Both the position numbers and the translations under genes were made by a program. This document shows positions 5,318 through 5,916 of a DNA stretch of 5,916 nucleotides, piece after piece. The DNA comes from Chloroflexi bacterium RBG_16_68_14 (GTDB lineage: Bacteria; Chloroflexota; Dehalococcoidia; DSTF01; RBG-16-68-14), in the NCBI GenBank assembly GCA_001796995.1, contig MGOB01000026.1:4736-10651 (forward strand), given 5' to 3'. The notes beneath the pieces are model-generated. The model was not told the DNA's origin. It saw only the letters and a list, made by a program, of their open reading frames with translations, and ran no database searches. Within the stretch, counting starts at the first letter, position 1; each line of letters opens with the position of its first letter.

Positions 5318-5715
5318 TGCAGGACCGCCCAACCTACGACGAGCTGCTGGCCGCGGTGGAGCGCTTCCTGGACGAGGAGATCGTGCCCAACAGCGAAGGC
5401 GCCCGCCGCTTCCACGGCCGGGTGGCGGCCAACGTGATCCGCATCGTCCGCCGCGAACTGGAGCGGGAGGAGGAGCAGCTCGCCGGCGAGTGGGCGGGCC
5501 TGGACGGACTGCTCGGCCCGGCGGAGCAGCCGCAGGGGCGGAGCGCGCTACGAGACGCCATCGCTGCTCGCACCGAGGAGCTGTGCGGGCGCATCCGCGC
5601 CGGCGAGGCCGACTCCGGCCCGTTCCGCGCCGCCGTCCTCGCCCACCTCCGCCGCGCCGTGCGCGACAAGCTCCTCGTAAGCAACCCTGCGTGGCTTGAG
5701 GAAAAGACGTCGTAG
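5317..5715 (+). CDS. DUF6285 domain protein
   Basis: This is a small helical cytoplasmic protein of 132 residues. Its ATG overlaps the stop of the kinase gene by one base (TGATG), indicating translational coupling; this start gives the family's usual N-terminus MQDRPTYDELLAAVERFL. Landmarks are RPTYDELLAAV (4-14), RFHGRVAANVIRIVRREL (31-48), an acidic stretch EREEEQL (49-55), GRIRAGEAD (91-99) and KLLVSNPAWL (118-127). These match DUF6285, a family commonly encoded directly after phosphotransferase genes of this type and sometimes near acyl-CoA dehydrogenases. No catalytic motif is visible. The size, all-helical character and coupling suggest a subunit or stabilising partner of the kinase. 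That is inference. Confidence 0.87.
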   Translation: MQDRPTYDELLAAVERFLDEEIVPNSEGARRFHGRVAANVIRIVRRELEREEEQLAGEWAGLDGLLGPAEQPQGRSALRDAIAARTEELCGRIRAGEADSGPFRAAVLAHLRRAVRDKLLVSNPAWLEEKTS

Positions 5716-5758
5716 GGACAGAGCTTCACCTGCCCGTCCGGCAGGCGGGGCTCTGTCC
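5716..5758 (+). terminator. Two-tier hairpin directly after the operon, possible terminator
   Basis: A 9-bp perfect outer stem pairs GGACAGAGC (5716-5724) with GCTCTGTCC (5750-5758). Inside lies a symmetric 4x4 internal loop and a 6-bp inner stem CCTGCC (5729-5734) with GGCAGG (5740-5745) around a 5-base loop. The structure starts at the first base after the DUF6285 stop codon. No T-run follows (the next bases are TGGCCCCTCC), so it is not a classical Rho-independent terminator. It may be a U-tract-less terminator, a 3'-end stabiliser, or a member of a dispersed palindromic repeat family. Confidence 0.55.
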
Positions 5759-5769
5759 TGGCCCCTCCA

Positions 5770-5916
5770 ATGCTTCAGCGAATCGGCGAACTCATGGAGG
5801 CACAGGGCGCCTCCTACCGCTGGCGCTGGTCGCCGGCCACGGATGAAGTTCGACTGGAAGACGCCGACGGCCGGCTTGTCCTCACCTACCCGCTCCAGCC
5901 CGTCGTGGCTACCGTT
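5770..5916 (+). CDS. Possible start of a hypothetical gene, cut by the right edge
   Basis: An open frame of 49 codons begins at ATG 5770 and reaches the window end without a stop. It reads MLQRIGELMEAQGASYRWRW at the start, then a segment with alternating charged and hydrophobic residues (EVRLEDADGRLVLTYPL) that could form beta strands. Third positions are G/C-rich, as in the neighbouring genes. No Shine-Dalgarno is visible before 5770 or before the second in-frame ATG at 5794. I recognise no family in so short a piece. Treat it as tentative; the downstream sequence would settle it. Confidence 0.42.
   Translation, partial: MLQRIGELMEAQGASYRWRWSPATDEVRLEDADGRLVLTYPLQPVVATV

Noticed and set aside
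4187..5332. Long minus-strand open frame (381 codons) across the kinase gene
   Set aside because: It is antisense to the kinase with intact catalytic motifs. Its Ala/Gly/Val/His/Asp-rich translation looks like a complement artefact.

Overview
The window is GC-rich bacterial DNA with dense coding and strong G/C preference at third codon positions. It holds two divergent gene clusters separated by a regulatory gap of about 230 bases (3076-3303). Two CopC-type proteins, one fused to CopD, together with signal-peptide and lipobox proteins and a CoA-metabolism-like kinase cassette, suggest a GC-rich environmental lineage. Chloroflexota, or possibly Actinomycetota, would fit. This is an inference from gene style; there is no rRNA or other phylogenetic marker here.

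Left half, minus strand (3075 down to 1): four genes read leftward. In transcription order they are (i) a small membrane-anchored protein with a His/Cys cluster, (ii) a lipoprotein with a short coiled coil, (iii) a secreted CopC-domain protein anchored by a C-terminal helix, and (iv) a CopC-CopD fusion that runs off the left edge. All four are predicted to sit at or outside the cytoplasmic membrane. CopC and CopD point to periplasmic or surface copper handling and copper import. The first two genes match no family I recognise, but their position and potential metal ligands make them candidate accessory parts of the same copper system.

Right half, plus strand (3304-5715): three tightly packed genes read rightward behind a good extended -10 box and a strong ribosome binding site. 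They encode a DUF7065/DUF7064-type protein related to the AttH/CrtC lipocalin-like group, an APH/ACAD10-type phosphotransferase with intact catalytic residues, and a small DUF6285 protein. The spacing (1 base, then a TGATG stop/start overlap) indicates one translationally coupled operon. By family association it probably acts on a hydroxylated acyl, lipid or isoprenoid-like substrate, but the substrate is unknown. A 43-nt two-tier hairpin follows immediately after the last stop codon.

Right edge: a reading frame opening at 5770 runs out of the window and is only tentatively a gene. I saw no tRNA, rRNA, CRISPR array, insertion sequence or phage gene. The most interesting parts are the uncharacterised three-gene kinase module, the CopC copy whose expected copper-binding His is replaced by Asp, and the two unrecognised proteins at the head of the copper cluster.
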